In this document: in pieces, positions 17,996 to 25,562 of the stretch
Position numbering within the stretch: the first letter of the stretch is position 1
Layout of the letters: each line of letters starts with the position of its first letter
From: JACDAV01 sp964626755
GTDB lineage: Bacteria; Chloroflexota; Limnocylindria; Limnocylindrales; CSP1-4
Assembly (NCBI GenBank): GCA_964626755.1
Contig: CAZVGO010000051.1
Span: 1-64,000 of the forward strand
Length of the DNA stretch: 64,000 nucleotides
Reading direction: 5' to 3'
Program-made: the position numbers and the translations under genes
The notes under the pieces: generated by a model
What the model was told of the DNA's origin: nothing
What the model saw: only the letters and a program-made list of their open reading frames with translations
The model's database searches: none

Positions 17996-19243
17996 GTGTT
18001 GCATCGCCACTTCGTCAAGGCCGCCCGGCGACGGTCGCGATACCAACTGGCGGCGCTCGTCACGGCGCTCGCCTTGATCGGCGGCGCTGGCCCGGCGGCC
18101 GGTGGCGCGACGCGGCCGGCAACCGATGGCGCGGCCGCACCGGCCGCGTTCAACCCGGGCGCCATCAACCTCGTGCTGACACAGGTCGCCAGCGGCCTGT
18201 CGCGGCCGGTTCTCGTCACCCACGCCGGAGACGGCTCGGACCGCCTGTTCGTCGTCGAGCAGACCGGCCGGATCCGGGTCATCAAGGGCGGCGTCCTGCT
18301 GCCGGCTCCGCTCATCAGCGTGGCGCCCTCGATCCTGACGAGCGGTGAGCAGGGACTCCTCGGCCTGGCATTCCATCCCAGCTTCGAATCCAACGGCAAG
18401 TTCTACGTGTACATGACGCTCAAGAACGGCGCCAACGCGGTCAACGAGTACCGCGTCGAGACCCCCGGGGCGGACACCGCGCGATGGCAGACCGGCCGTC
18501 GGATCATGACGATCGCCCATCCGTCATACACGAACCACAACGGCGGCCATCTCGCGTTCGGGCCGTCCGGCCACCTGTACATCGGGACGGGCGACGGCGG
18601 GTCGTCCGGCGATCCCCACAACCGGGCCCAGAACCTCAACAGCTACCTCGGCAAGATTCTCAGGATCAACATCAACCTGACATCGGGCACGAGGAATTAC
18701 GCGGTCCCCCGGACGAACCCGTTCGCCAGGAAGGCGGGCTTCGACGAGATCTGGGCACGCGGCCTTCGCAACCCGTGGCGCTTCTCGTTCGACCGGGCGA
18801 CCAACGACCTGTGGATCGGCGACGTCGGCCAGAACCGGTACGAGGAGATCGACGTCTCGCGCAAGACCGTCGCACATGACGCCGGGTGGGGCGCGAACTA
18901 CGGCTGGCGGATCATGGAGGGCCGGGCCTGCTTCATCCCGTCGCGCTGCAGCACCGCTGGCAAGGTCCGGCCGGTTGCCGTGTACAGCCACTCGTTCGGC
19001 TGCTCGGTCACGGGCGGCTACGTCTCGCGTGGCCCGGACCCGCTCCTCGCCGGTGGCTATCTGTACGGTGACTTCTGCTCCGGCCGGATCTGGGGGCTCA
19101 ACGCCGCGTCCGCCTCCCCAACCCCGGTCCAGCTGAAAGACACGAGCCTGATGATCTCGTCGTTCGGCGAAGACGAGGCCGGCAACCTCTACGTCGTCGA
19201 TTACGGCGGGGATGTCTACCGGCTGTCGGCCACCGCCAAGTAG
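17996..19243 (+). CDS. Secreted PQQ-dependent sugar dehydrogenase (glucose/sorbosone dehydrogenase family)
   Basis: This 415-residue six-bladed beta-propeller enzyme probably oxidises aldoses with PQQ outside the membrane. The signal peptide is RYQLAALVTALALIGGAGPAAG (~15-36). Family motifs are GLSRPVLVTHAGDGSDRLFVVEQTGRI, GEQGLLGLAFHPSF, NHNGGHLAFGPSGHLYIGTGDGG, LGKILRI, RGLRNPWRFSFD, LWIGDVGQNRYEEID and a terminal SFGEDEAGNLYVVDYGGDVYRL. The GTG at 17996 has GGGAGA 5 bases upstream and places the basic n-region correctly. It is a paralogue of the lipoprotein at 24195. No PQQ synthesis genes are in the window, so the cofactor would be made elsewhere or acquired. Confidence 0.87.
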   Translation: MLHRHFVKAARRRSRYQLAALVTALALIGGAGPAAGGATRPATDGAAAPAAFNPGAINLVLTQVASGLSRPVLVTHAGDGSDRLFVVEQTGRIRVIKGGVLLPAPLISVAPSILTSGEQGLLGLAFHPSFESNGKFYVYMTLKNGANAVNEYRVETPGADTARWQTGRRIMTIAHPSYTNHNGGHLAFGPSGHLYIGTGDGGSSGDPHNRAQNLNSYLGKILRININLTSGTRNYAVPRTNPFARKAGFDEIWARGLRNPWRFSFDRATNDLWIGDVGQNRYEEIDVSRKTVAHDAGWGANYGWRIMEGRACFIPSRCSTAGKVRPVAVYSHSFGCSVTGGYVSRGPDPLLAGGYLYGDFCSGRIWGLNAASASPTPVQLKDTSLMISSFGEDEAGNLYVVDYGGDVYRLSATAK

Positions 19244-19252
19244 GAAGCCCCG

Positions 19253-20398
19253 TCAGGGCCCGCCGAAGCGGGCCGGGTCGAGGGCCGGCGGCACGCCGGC
19301 CCGGCGCCCCAGCACGAGGTCCGCGAGCAGCCTCGCGCTGCCCGGGCCGGTCGAGATGCCCCACGGCCCGTGGCCGGCGACGACGTAGAGGCCGTCGAGC
19401 CACGGGACGCCGCCAACGAGCGGGCGCCCGTCGGCGCTCTGTGGCCGCGCGCAGCGGCGGGCGCCGAGGAGTGGCGCGTCCGCGAGCGCCGGAACGAACC
19501 GGGCCCCGCGCCGGCGTATCCCGGGGACGAGCGCATCCGGATCCGGCTCGGCCTCGAGGAACGTCGAGCCGAGAACGGTGCGGCCGGCCGCGGTCACGAG
19601 GCTGAATGCGAAACCGTCCGACGCGGCCGAACCCGCGCGCGGCGGCTCGATCGTCTCGTCGATGTCCGCCTCCTCGAGGACGTGGCGCGGCGGTGACGCG
19701 AGGTCGACCTCGGCGACGACGCCCCAGACCCGCCGGATCGGGGACCAGCGACCGGATGGATCGACGATCTCGGGAGTCCACGGGCCCGCGGCCACGACGA
19801 CGGCGCCGGCCGCAACCTCATCGACCAGACTCGTCCGCACGCCGATCACTCGGTCGCCCCGGAGAATCAGCCCGCCCGGGAGGCCGACGCCAATGCGCAC
19901 ACCGTGCCGCCCTGCCAGCGCCGCGTAGGCCCTGGTGGCCGCGGCCGGCGCGACCGGAAACCCAATTGCGACGCGGCACGCGGAGACCGCCCGGTCGAGC
20001 GACGGTTCGAGCCCGGCGAGGGCCTCACCGTCGAGGAACTCCGCCCCGAGCTCCGGGTGCGTCGCCGCCAGCTCGGCGGCGAGCCGGCGGGCGACCGCGG
20101 GCGTGCGCGTCACATGGAGCAGCCCGGCCGGGTCGACCGCGAGAGCAAAGCCGCCCGCCCCGGCCTTCTCGAGCCGGCGGTACTCGGTGAGCGTGTCGCG
20201 GTACAGGGCGTCGAGTACGGGGTCGAGGGGAGCCTGGACGACCCCGGAGTTGCGGCCGGACGCCCCGGCCGCGATCGCCTCCCGTTCGATCACGACGACC
20301 GAAGCCCCGCCCTCGGCGAGGAACGCCGCCGCCGCGGTGCCGGCGATCCCGGCGCCGATGACGACCACGTCGGCACGGGCCGGCAACCCGCGGGGCAC
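19253..20398 (-). CDS. FAD-dependent amino-acid/amine oxidase (DAO family)
   Basis: This 381-residue glycine/D-amino-acid-oxidase-like flavoprotein has the N-terminal dinucleotide fold VVVIGAGIAGTAAAAFLAEGG. ASGRNSGVVQAPLDP follows, then the FAD-side VVVAAGPWTPEIV, and finally ARRCARPQSADGRPLVGGVPWLDGLYVVAGHG at the C-terminus. The start is GTG, two bases after the stop of the upstream class V aminotransferase-like gene, so the two are co-transcribed. It likely oxidises a secondary amine or D-amino acid, giving H2O2 or passing electrons on. The precise substrate is unknown. Confidence 0.85.
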   Translation of the reverse strand: MPRGLPARADVVVIGAGIAGTAAAAFLAEGGASVVVIEREAIAAGASGRNSGVVQAPLDPVLDALYRDTLTEYRRLEKAGAGGFALAVDPAGLLHVTRTPAVARRLAAELAATHPELGAEFLDGEALAGLEPSLDRAVSACRVAIGFPVAPAAATRAYAALAGRHGVRIGVGLPGGLILRGDRVIGVRTSLVDEVAAGAVVVAAGPWTPEIVDPSGRWSPIRRVWGVVAEVDLASPPRHVLEEADIDETIEPPRAGSAASDGFAFSLVTAAGRTVLGSTFLEAEPDPDALVPGIRRRGARFVPALADAPLLGARRCARPQSADGRPLVGGVPWLDGLYVVAGHGPWGISTGPGSARLLADLVLGRRAGVPPALDPARFGGP

Positions 20399-20400
20399 TG

Positions 20401-21672
20401 TCAGGAGACGCTGGCCGCAGGAACGGAGCGGGCGACGATTCGGCTGAGGGCCTCGAGGAGCCGATCGACCTCCGCGGTCGTGTTGTAGTGGGCCAGCCCG
20501 ATCCGGAGGACGCCGCCCGAGGCGACCAGACCGAGACGCTCGATCAGTCCCGTCGCGTAGAAGTCGCCGTGCCACGTTGCGATGCCCTCGCGGCCGAGCC
20601 CGACCGATGCGGCCTCCGGCGAGACGCGCTCGAACCTGACCGCAGCCGTCGGGGTGCGATCGCCGAAGCGGGCCCGGTCCGCGATCCCGTAGAGGCGCGA
20701 TCCCGGGATCGATTCGAGCCCGGCGACGAGGCGCTCGAACAGGCTCATCTCGTACGCCCGGATTGCGCTCATCCCGGCGACGATCGCTTCGCGCCGGCCC
20801 GCGCGGGCGCCGGCCGCGCCGTCCTCCCGTCCGACGCCGGCGATGTATTCGATAGCGGCCAAAGTGCCGGCCAGCCCCTCGAAGTTCATCGTCCCGGTCT
20901 CGAAGCGGTGATGGGCCGGGCGGATCTTGTACGACGGCAGTCGCTCGAGAACCTCGCGCCGCCCGTACAGGACCCCCGCGTGCGGGCCGAAGAACTTGTA
21001 CGCGGAGCAGACGACGAGGTCGGCGCCGACGTGGCGGACGTCGATCGGCCCATGGGGCGCCCAATGAACGGCATCGACGTAGACGAGCGCGCCGGCCGCG
21101 TGCGCCCGACGGACGATCTCGTTGACCGGGTTGATCGTCCCGACAGCGTTCGAAGCCCAGCCGAAGGCGACGAGTCGGGTCTTTGGCCCGAGCAGCCGGT
21201 CGAGCTCCTCGAGATCCAGCGTGCAGTCCTCGCGCCGGATCCCGACGGACCGAATGGTGAGGCCGCGGTCGGCCGCGATCGACCGCCACGGCCCGACGTT
21301 CGCTTCGTGATCGAGGCCGGTGACGATGATCTCGTCACCCGGTTCCATCGTCGCGCCGAGGGACCGGCTGACGTGGAGCGTCAGCGAGGTCATGTTCGCG
21401 CCGAAGGTGATCTCATCCGGACCCGAGGCCCCGAACAGGTCGGCCGCGGCGGCGTGCGCGTCCTCCACGATCGCGTCGGACCGGATGCTCGTCTGGAACG
21501 GGCCGCCGGCGTTGGCGTTCGTCTCGCGGTAGTAGTTCGTGACCGCGTCGATGACGGTGTCGGGCACCTGGGTGCCGCCTGGACCATCGAAGAAGGCCAT
21601 CGGCCGCCCGTCGTGGGTCAGCGAAAGGGCGGGGAATCGGCGCCGGAGCGCCTCGACGTCGAAGGCAGTCAC
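20401..21672 (-). CDS. Cysteine desulfurase-like protein (class V aminotransferase)
   Basis: This 423-residue PLP enzyme belongs to the cysteine-desulfurase-like subgroup (TIGR01976 type), which differs from housekeeping IscS/SufS. The PLP Lys lies in VCSAYKFFGPHAG; LDHEANVGPWRSIA, YVDAVHWAPHGPIDV and RFETGTMNFEGLAG are the remaining landmarks. The start is GTG with TAGCAT exactly 6 bases upstream (21679-21684 on the reverse strand), a leaderless arrangement. It is the first gene of an operon with the DAO flavoprotein; no Fe-S scaffold genes are nearby, arguing against a role in general cluster assembly. Desulfurase, C-S lyase or kynureninase-type chemistry are all possible. Confidence 0.85.
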   Translation of the reverse strand: MTAFDVEALRRRFPALSLTHDGRPMAFFDGPGGTQVPDTVIDAVTNYYRETNANAGGPFQTSIRSDAIVEDAHAAAADLFGASGPDEITFGANMTSLTLHVSRSLGATMEPGDEIIVTGLDHEANVGPWRSIAADRGLTIRSVGIRREDCTLDLEELDRLLGPKTRLVAFGWASNAVGTINPVNEIVRRAHAAGALVYVDAVHWAPHGPIDVRHVGADLVVCSAYKFFGPHAGVLYGRREVLERLPSYKIRPAHHRFETGTMNFEGLAGTLAAIEYIAGVGREDGAAGARAGRREAIVAGMSAIRAYEMSLFERLVAGLESIPGSRLYGIADRARFGDRTPTAAVRFERVSPEAASVGLGREGIATWHGDFYATGLIERLGLVASGGVLRIGLAHYNTTAEVDRLLEALSRIVARSVPAASVS

Positions 21673-21713
21673 GCCCGAATGCTAACGCGAGTCTGGTCTC
21701 CTCGACCCGCTCA

Positions 21714-21798
21714 GCCGGTCCGGCCGCAAGGCGGCGACGAGCACGTAAGCGAGCGCACCTCGAGGTGCGTGAGCGACCGCGCGGAGGCGCCAACGCGG
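21714..21798. repeat. Dispersed hairpin repeat, copy 1
   Basis: An ~85 bp sequence that recurs inverted 40 kb away (62030-62122). It begins with GCCGGTCCGGC and, after a short variable spacer, has a 71-base core that matches the other copy at about 63 positions by my hand count. The core centres on the palindrome GCACCTCGAGGTGC flanked by imperfect arms. It fills the gap between the desulfurase-like gene and the pirin gene. Confidence 0.7.
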
Positions 21799-21820
21799 CG
21801 GACGGGCTGGATCAGCGGGT

Positions 21821-22564
21821 CTAAGCCCAGACGCCGACAGGGGTCCATTCGAGCGGGACGTCGACGAGGATGATCTCGGACGGCTCCGAGGCACCGATCC
21901 GGATCTCGGGCTGACCCCAGGCGCGGGCGGACGCGCCGTCGGCCGCCGGCTCGCCGTCGAACGTGCCCGCGCCCCGGATCCGGTAGACGTACGCACCTCG
22001 CCCCGATTCGATCGGATGGCGCACCTCCGTGCCCGGGTCGAGCAACGCCACGTGAACCGACGCGTCCTGGTGGATCTTCACCGCGTCCCCCGCCGCCGGG
22101 CCGGCGACGCGAAGCAGCCGATTGGTGCGGTCGGCAGCCGGAAACGTCCGCTGCTCGACCGACGGCGGCAGGTCCGCCGTATCGGGCAGGATCCAGAACT
22201 GGAGGAAGCGGAGAGGATCCGTTGGGGAGCCGTTCTTCTCCGAGTGCCACATTCCGGACCCGAGAGTCGCCCGCTGGAGCGAGCCGGGCGGCAGGATCCC
22301 GCCATTGCCCAGGGAATCCTCGTGCTCGAACGTCCCCTCGACGGTCCACGTGATCCCCTCGATGTCGCGGTGGGGATGAAGCGGCCACACCGCACCTGGG
22401 ATCAGCCGGTCGTCGTTGAAGACCCGGAGCGGGCCGAAGCCCATCTGGTTCGCGTCTTGGTACTGGTCGAACGAGAAGTGCCAGCGGGCGTCGAACCAGC
22501 CGCCTTGCGTGTGGTGGATCTCGTCCGGCCGGCGCGCTACGAGCATCTCAGGCCGCGGCGCCAT
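21821..22564 (-). CDS. Pirin family protein
   Basis: This 247-residue bicupin protein is iron-binding in characterised pirins, with quercetinase-like or redox-sensor roles. Visible landmarks are GWFDARWHFSFDQYQD, the metal-site stretch WPLHPHRDIEGITWTVEGTFEHEDSLGN and LGSGMWHSEKN, then FLQFWILP. The C-terminal cupin is shorter (KIHQDASVHVALLDPG). Start is ATG at 22564, with ATG at 22546 (MLVARRPDE) an equally good match to the family N-terminus; neither has a clear ribosome site. It is divergent from the marR-type gene and shares a regulatory region with two matching palindromes, so it is a likely target of that regulator. Confidence 0.87.
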   Translation of the reverse strand: MAPRPEMLVARRPDEIHHTQGGWFDARWHFSFDQYQDANQMGFGPLRVFNDDRLIPGAVWPLHPHRDIEGITWTVEGTFEHEDSLGNGGILPPGSLQRATLGSGMWHSEKNGSPTDPLRFLQFWILPDTADLPPSVEQRTFPAADRTNRLLRVAGPAAGDAVKIHQDASVHVALLDPGTEVRHPIESGRGAYVYRIRGAGTFDGEPAADGASARAWGQPEIRIGASEPSEIILVDVPLEWTPVGVWA

Positions 22565-22650
22565 CAAGGGCCGGGTGGGTAAGCGCGGGGTCGATCTTCC
22601 AGGTTGACATAGAGGTTCTCCAGCGTCGGCCCGTTCGACCGCGGCATTTC

Positions 22651-22692
22651 GTTGACCTTGCAACATTAGCCGGAGGTCGTTGCCGTGTCAAC
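22651..22692. promoter_or_regulatory. Paired operator in the pirin/MarR divergent promoter region
   Basis: Two 14-base palindromes of the same form, GTTG-N6-CAAC, lie at 22651-22664 and 22679-22692, 28 bases apart start to start. The right-hand copy overlaps TTGCCG (22680-22685), a plausible -35 that is 18 bases from TATCAT (22704-22709). Half-sites of the TTG...CAA type are common in MarR-family operators. Binding by the adjacent regulator is inferred from position and symmetry. Confidence 0.6.
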
Positions 22693-22715
22693 GACCCATC
22701 GTGTATCATCCGCTC

Positions 22716-23264
22716 ATGACCAGCGCAGCGGCACCGGGGATCGTCGCCGTCGCCGCTCCCGGAGTTGGCGCGGCCGAGCCTCGACTCGACGCGTGGCGCG
22801 CGTTCCTCCTGGCCCATTCCCGGCTCATCCGCCGGCTCGACGAGGAGCTTCGTGCCGAGCACGGCATCTCCCTGGCCGAGTACGACGCGCTGCTCCAGAT
22901 CGCGCTGTCCCCGGACCGCCACCTCAGGATGAGCCGGCTCGCGAGCCAGGTCCTCCTCAGCAAGAGCGGGGTCACTCGGCTGGTCGACCGGCTCGTGGCC
23001 GACGACCTCGTAGCGCGGACCCAGTGCAGCACCGACGCGCGTGGCGCCGAAGCGGCGATCACGCCGGCTGGGCTGGCCCGACTCCGGGCGGCCGCGCCGA
23101 CGCACCTTCGCGGCATCGACGCGTACTTCACCTCGGCCGTCGACCCGTCGGACATGGCGGTTCTCCAGCGGTCGATGGACGCGATCTCCCGCCGCACCGG
23201 GGAGGCCGGCGCACCCGACTCGGACGCCGCGTGCGACCCGGCCGATGGGGCAAGCGTCAGCTGA
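22716..23264 (+). CDS. MarR-family transcriptional regulator
   Basis: This 182-residue winged-helix dimeric repressor has helix 1 AWRAFLLAHSRLIRRLDEELRAEHG. The DNA-recognition part is LRMSRLASQVLLSKSGVTRLVDRLVADDLV, and the wing is CSTDARGAEAAITPAG. The tail after ~165 is Ala/Asp-rich and probably disordered. The ATG at 22716 is chosen because TATCAT ends 6 bases before it, predicting a leaderless transcript. The paired GTTG-N6-CAAC palindromes just upstream suggest autorepression and control of the divergent pirin gene. The ligand is unknown. It overlaps the DUF72 gene by 20 bases. Confidence 0.88.
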   Translation: MTSAAAPGIVAVAAPGVGAAEPRLDAWRAFLLAHSRLIRRLDEELRAEHGISLAEYDALLQIALSPDRHLRMSRLASQVLLSKSGVTRLVDRLVADDLVARTQCSTDARGAEAAITPAGLARLRAAAPTHLRGIDAYFTSAVDPSDMAVLQRSMDAISRRTGEAGAPDSDAACDPADGASVS

Positions 23265-24003
23265 CGGCACCGGCGTCCCCGCGTCGCGCGGGCGCCTGTA
23301 CGTCGGGACGAGCGGGTTCGCCTACGCCGGCTGGTCACCCCGGTTCTACCCGGCCGGGCTCCGGGGCGACGCCCTCCTTCCCTGGTACGCCCGCCACCTT
23401 CCGGCCTGTGAGCTGAACAACACGTTCTACCAGCAGCCTTCGGAATCGAAGGTCGCGACCTGGCTGGCGGCTACCCCGGCCGACTTCCGGTTCGCCGTGA
23501 AGGCTCAGCGAGGCGGCTCCCTCCGCGCCCTGAAGGTCGGCCCGGCCGCGAGCGTCCCGTGGCTCACGGCACCGCTGCTGCGGTTTGGCGACCGGCTCGG
23601 GACGGTGCTCTTCCGGGTTCCGGATGGGTTCCCCGTCGACGTCGCGCGCCTCGAGGCACTTCTCGCCGAGTGGCCACGCGGCCTGCCGCTGACCCTGGAG
23701 TTCCAGGACCCTGCATGGCACGTGGACGAGGTCATCGCCGCACTGTCCAGCGCGGGCGCCGCGATGTGCGCCACCGAGCTGCCGGAGGACGATGGGCCGC
23801 CGTCTCTGCGGCTCACCGGCCCGTTCCTCTACCTCCGCCTCAGGCGGCACGAGTACCCGCCGGCAGAGATCGAGGCGTGGGCCGCCCGCCTGTCGCCGTT
23901 CCTCGACGCGGGGACGGACGCGTTCGTGTTCTTCCGCCACGACGAGACCGGGCGGGCGACCGAGTTCGCGACCGCGCTCTCGACGGCTGTTACGCGGCCC
24001 TAG
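23245..24003 (+). CDS. DUF72 domain-containing protein (YecE-like)
   Basis: This 252-residue TIM-barrel protein of the DUF72/YecE family has no firmly established function. It opens with RLYVGTSGFAYAGWSPRFYP, followed by LPWYARHLPACELNNTFYQQPS, FRFAVKAQRGGS and LTLEFQDPAWHVDEV. It closes with the typical LYLRLRRHEYPPAEIEAWAARL and DAFVFFRHDETGRATEFATAL. The ATG at 23245 overlaps the end of the MarR gene by 20 bases, so it is likely co-transcribed with it. An in-frame extension further upstream is only antisense-like read-through of the MarR gene. Confidence 0.87.
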   Translation: MGQASADGTGVPASRGRLYVGTSGFAYAGWSPRFYPAGLRGDALLPWYARHLPACELNNTFYQQPSESKVATWLAATPADFRFAVKAQRGGSLRALKVGPAASVPWLTAPLLRFGDRLGTVLFRVPDGFPVDVARLEALLAEWPRGLPLTLEFQDPAWHVDEVIAALSSAGAAMCATELPEDDGPPSLRLTGPFLYLRLRRHEYPPAEIEAWAARLSPFLDAGTDAFVFFRHDETGRATEFATALSTAVTRP

Positions 24004-24190
24004 CCCTCGAAGGAACCTTCCGGCGGTGCGAAGAAGACGAGGATCCGGAGCTCCTCCTCGATGTCGTGGAATCGGTGGGCAACCGTCGCTCCGACGAACG
24101 AGTCTCCGGGTTCGAGCGTATCAGCGGAGAGGAGCGCCGTCCGCCGGCCGGCCCGCCGCGCGGGACGATCGCCGCGCTCGACTAGGATCT
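24000..24190 (-). pseudogene. Truncated cupin remnant (C-terminal fragment)
   Basis: The last ~40 codons of this frame read LEPGDSFVGATVAHRFHDIEEELRILVFFAPPEG, very like the second half of a small single-domain cupin (the GD...HRFHDI...L.V.FAPPEG pattern). No ATG, GTG or TTG occurs in frame between the fragment and the start of the divergent sugar dehydrogenase gene, and the N-terminal half of the domain is absent. The fragment ends in a TAG that overlaps the DUF72 stop by 4 bases. I read it as a decayed gene. It is also conceivable that the frame is shifted upstream, but no matching N-terminal half is seen. Confidence 0.6.
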
Positions 24191-24194
24191 TCGC

Positions 24195-25475
24195 ATGATC
24201 CCCATTTGCCGCCGCTCGTCGCGGCTGATCGCGCTGCTCGCTGCGCTCGCACTCGGAGCGGCTGCCTGCGGCTCGTCCACCGGCTCGCCCAGTCCCCGTC
24301 CCCCGGCGGGAACTCCGGGTCCCCCGGCGACTGCCAGCCCGGCAGGCGGCGCAACGATCGACCCCGGCGCCACTCCTCCCGGCGGGTCGTTCGACCCGGC
24401 CGCGGTGGAAGTGGAGCTCCAGGTCGTGACAGACGTCCCGAGACCAGTCGCGATCGCCGCACCGGACGACGGCAGCGGCCGCCTGTTTGTCGTCGATCAG
24501 GGTGGCCGGATCTGGCTCGTCCGCGACGGCCGGCGGGCGGAGACGCCGTTCCTGGACATCGAGGATCGGGTGACCGCCGGCGGGGAGCAGGGCCTCCTGG
24601 GGCTGGCATTCCACCGGGCGTTCCCGGCTGACCCGCGCTTCTTCGTGTACTACACCGATCGGGATGGGCGGCAGGTGGTATCCGAGTGGCGCATCCCATC
24701 GGCCAGTGCGGACCAGGCGGACCGCGACTCGGAGGCCGTGCTCCTGCGGATGGACGACTTCGCGCCCAACCACAACGGCGGCGCGCTCGCCTTCGGGCCG
24801 GACGGCTACCTGTACATCTCGACCGGCGACGGCGGCGGCGGAGGCGATCCGCGCGGGAACGGCCAGAAGCTCGACACGCTTCTCGGCAAGATCCTCCGGA
24901 TCGACGTCGACGCGAGCGGCGACGGCCGCCCATACGCGATCCCGGCGGACAACCCGTTCATCGATCGGGCGGGTGCGCAGGCCGAGATCTGGGTGACGGG
25001 GCTCAGGAATCCGTGGCGAATCTCATTCGACCGAGCCACCGGGGACCTGTGGATCGGCGACGTCGGCCAGGGCTCGTTCGAGGAAATCGACGTCGTCCGA
25101 GCCGGCTCGGGCGGCGGCCAGAACTTCGGCTGGAACACGACCGAGGGATTCCACTGCTATCCGTCCGGCGACCCGTGCGCCCCGGAGGGCCTGACGCCGC
25201 CGGTGACCGAGTACGGCCATGGCTTCGGGTGCTCGGTGACCGGTGGCGTGGTCTACCGCGGCGCGGCGATCCCGGAACTCGTGGGCGGGTACCTGTTCGC
25301 CGACTACTGCTCCGGCAACGTCTGGGTGATCGATGCCGAGGCCCAAGAGGTCCGAGAACCCCGGCGCGTCCTGCAGAGCGGCCGCTCGATCAGCTCGTTC
25401 GGGGAAGACGAGGCTGGTGAGGTCTACGTCACGGACCTGGACGGCGAACTGCTGCGGGTTGTAGCCGGGCCCTGA
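24195..25475 (+). CDS. PQQ-dependent sugar dehydrogenase, lipoprotein
   Basis: This 426-residue paralogue of the secreted dehydrogenase at 17996 has the same propeller motifs (GLLGLAFHRAFP, NHNGGALAFGPDGYLYISTGDGGGGGD, LGKILRIDVD, TGLRNPWRISFD, LWIGDVGQGSFEEID, SSFGEDEAGEVYVTDLDGELLRV). Its N-terminus is a lipoprotein signal: basic CRRSSR, a hydrophobic run and lipobox GAAAC (~25), then a Ser/Pro/Gly-rich linker, so it should be anchored outside the membrane. TAGGAT ends 6 bases before the ATG, indicating a leaderless mRNA. It likely oxidises sugars or other alcohols; cofactor use is inferred from the family. Confidence 0.88.
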   Translation: MIPICRRSSRLIALLAALALGAAACGSSTGSPSPRPPAGTPGPPATASPAGGATIDPGATPPGGSFDPAAVEVELQVVTDVPRPVAIAAPDDGSGRLFVVDQGGRIWLVRDGRRAETPFLDIEDRVTAGGEQGLLGLAFHRAFPADPRFFVYYTDRDGRQVVSEWRIPSASADQADRDSEAVLLRMDDFAPNHNGGALAFGPDGYLYISTGDGGGGGDPRGNGQKLDTLLGKILRIDVDASGDGRPYAIPADNPFIDRAGAQAEIWVTGLRNPWRISFDRATGDLWIGDVGQGSFEEIDVVRAGSGGGQNFGWNTTEGFHCYPSGDPCAPEGLTPPVTEYGHGFGCSVTGGVVYRGAAIPELVGGYLFADYCSGNVWVIDAEAQEVREPRRVLQSGRSISSFGEDEAGEVYVTDLDGELLRVVAGP

Positions 25476-25562
25476 CCTGGGCCCAAGGCCTGCAACGCCC
25501 CTGATACTGGGCGGCCGTCCCCGCACGACCAGGCGTGACGGGCATCCGGGCAACATTCCTGC

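Noticed and set aside
19253..21289. Apparent 678-residue fusion on the reverse strand
   Set aside because: Only the part below 20398 is a flavoprotein; the rest is a shifted frame of the desulfurase-like gene, and a GTG two bases past that gene's stop explains the true start.
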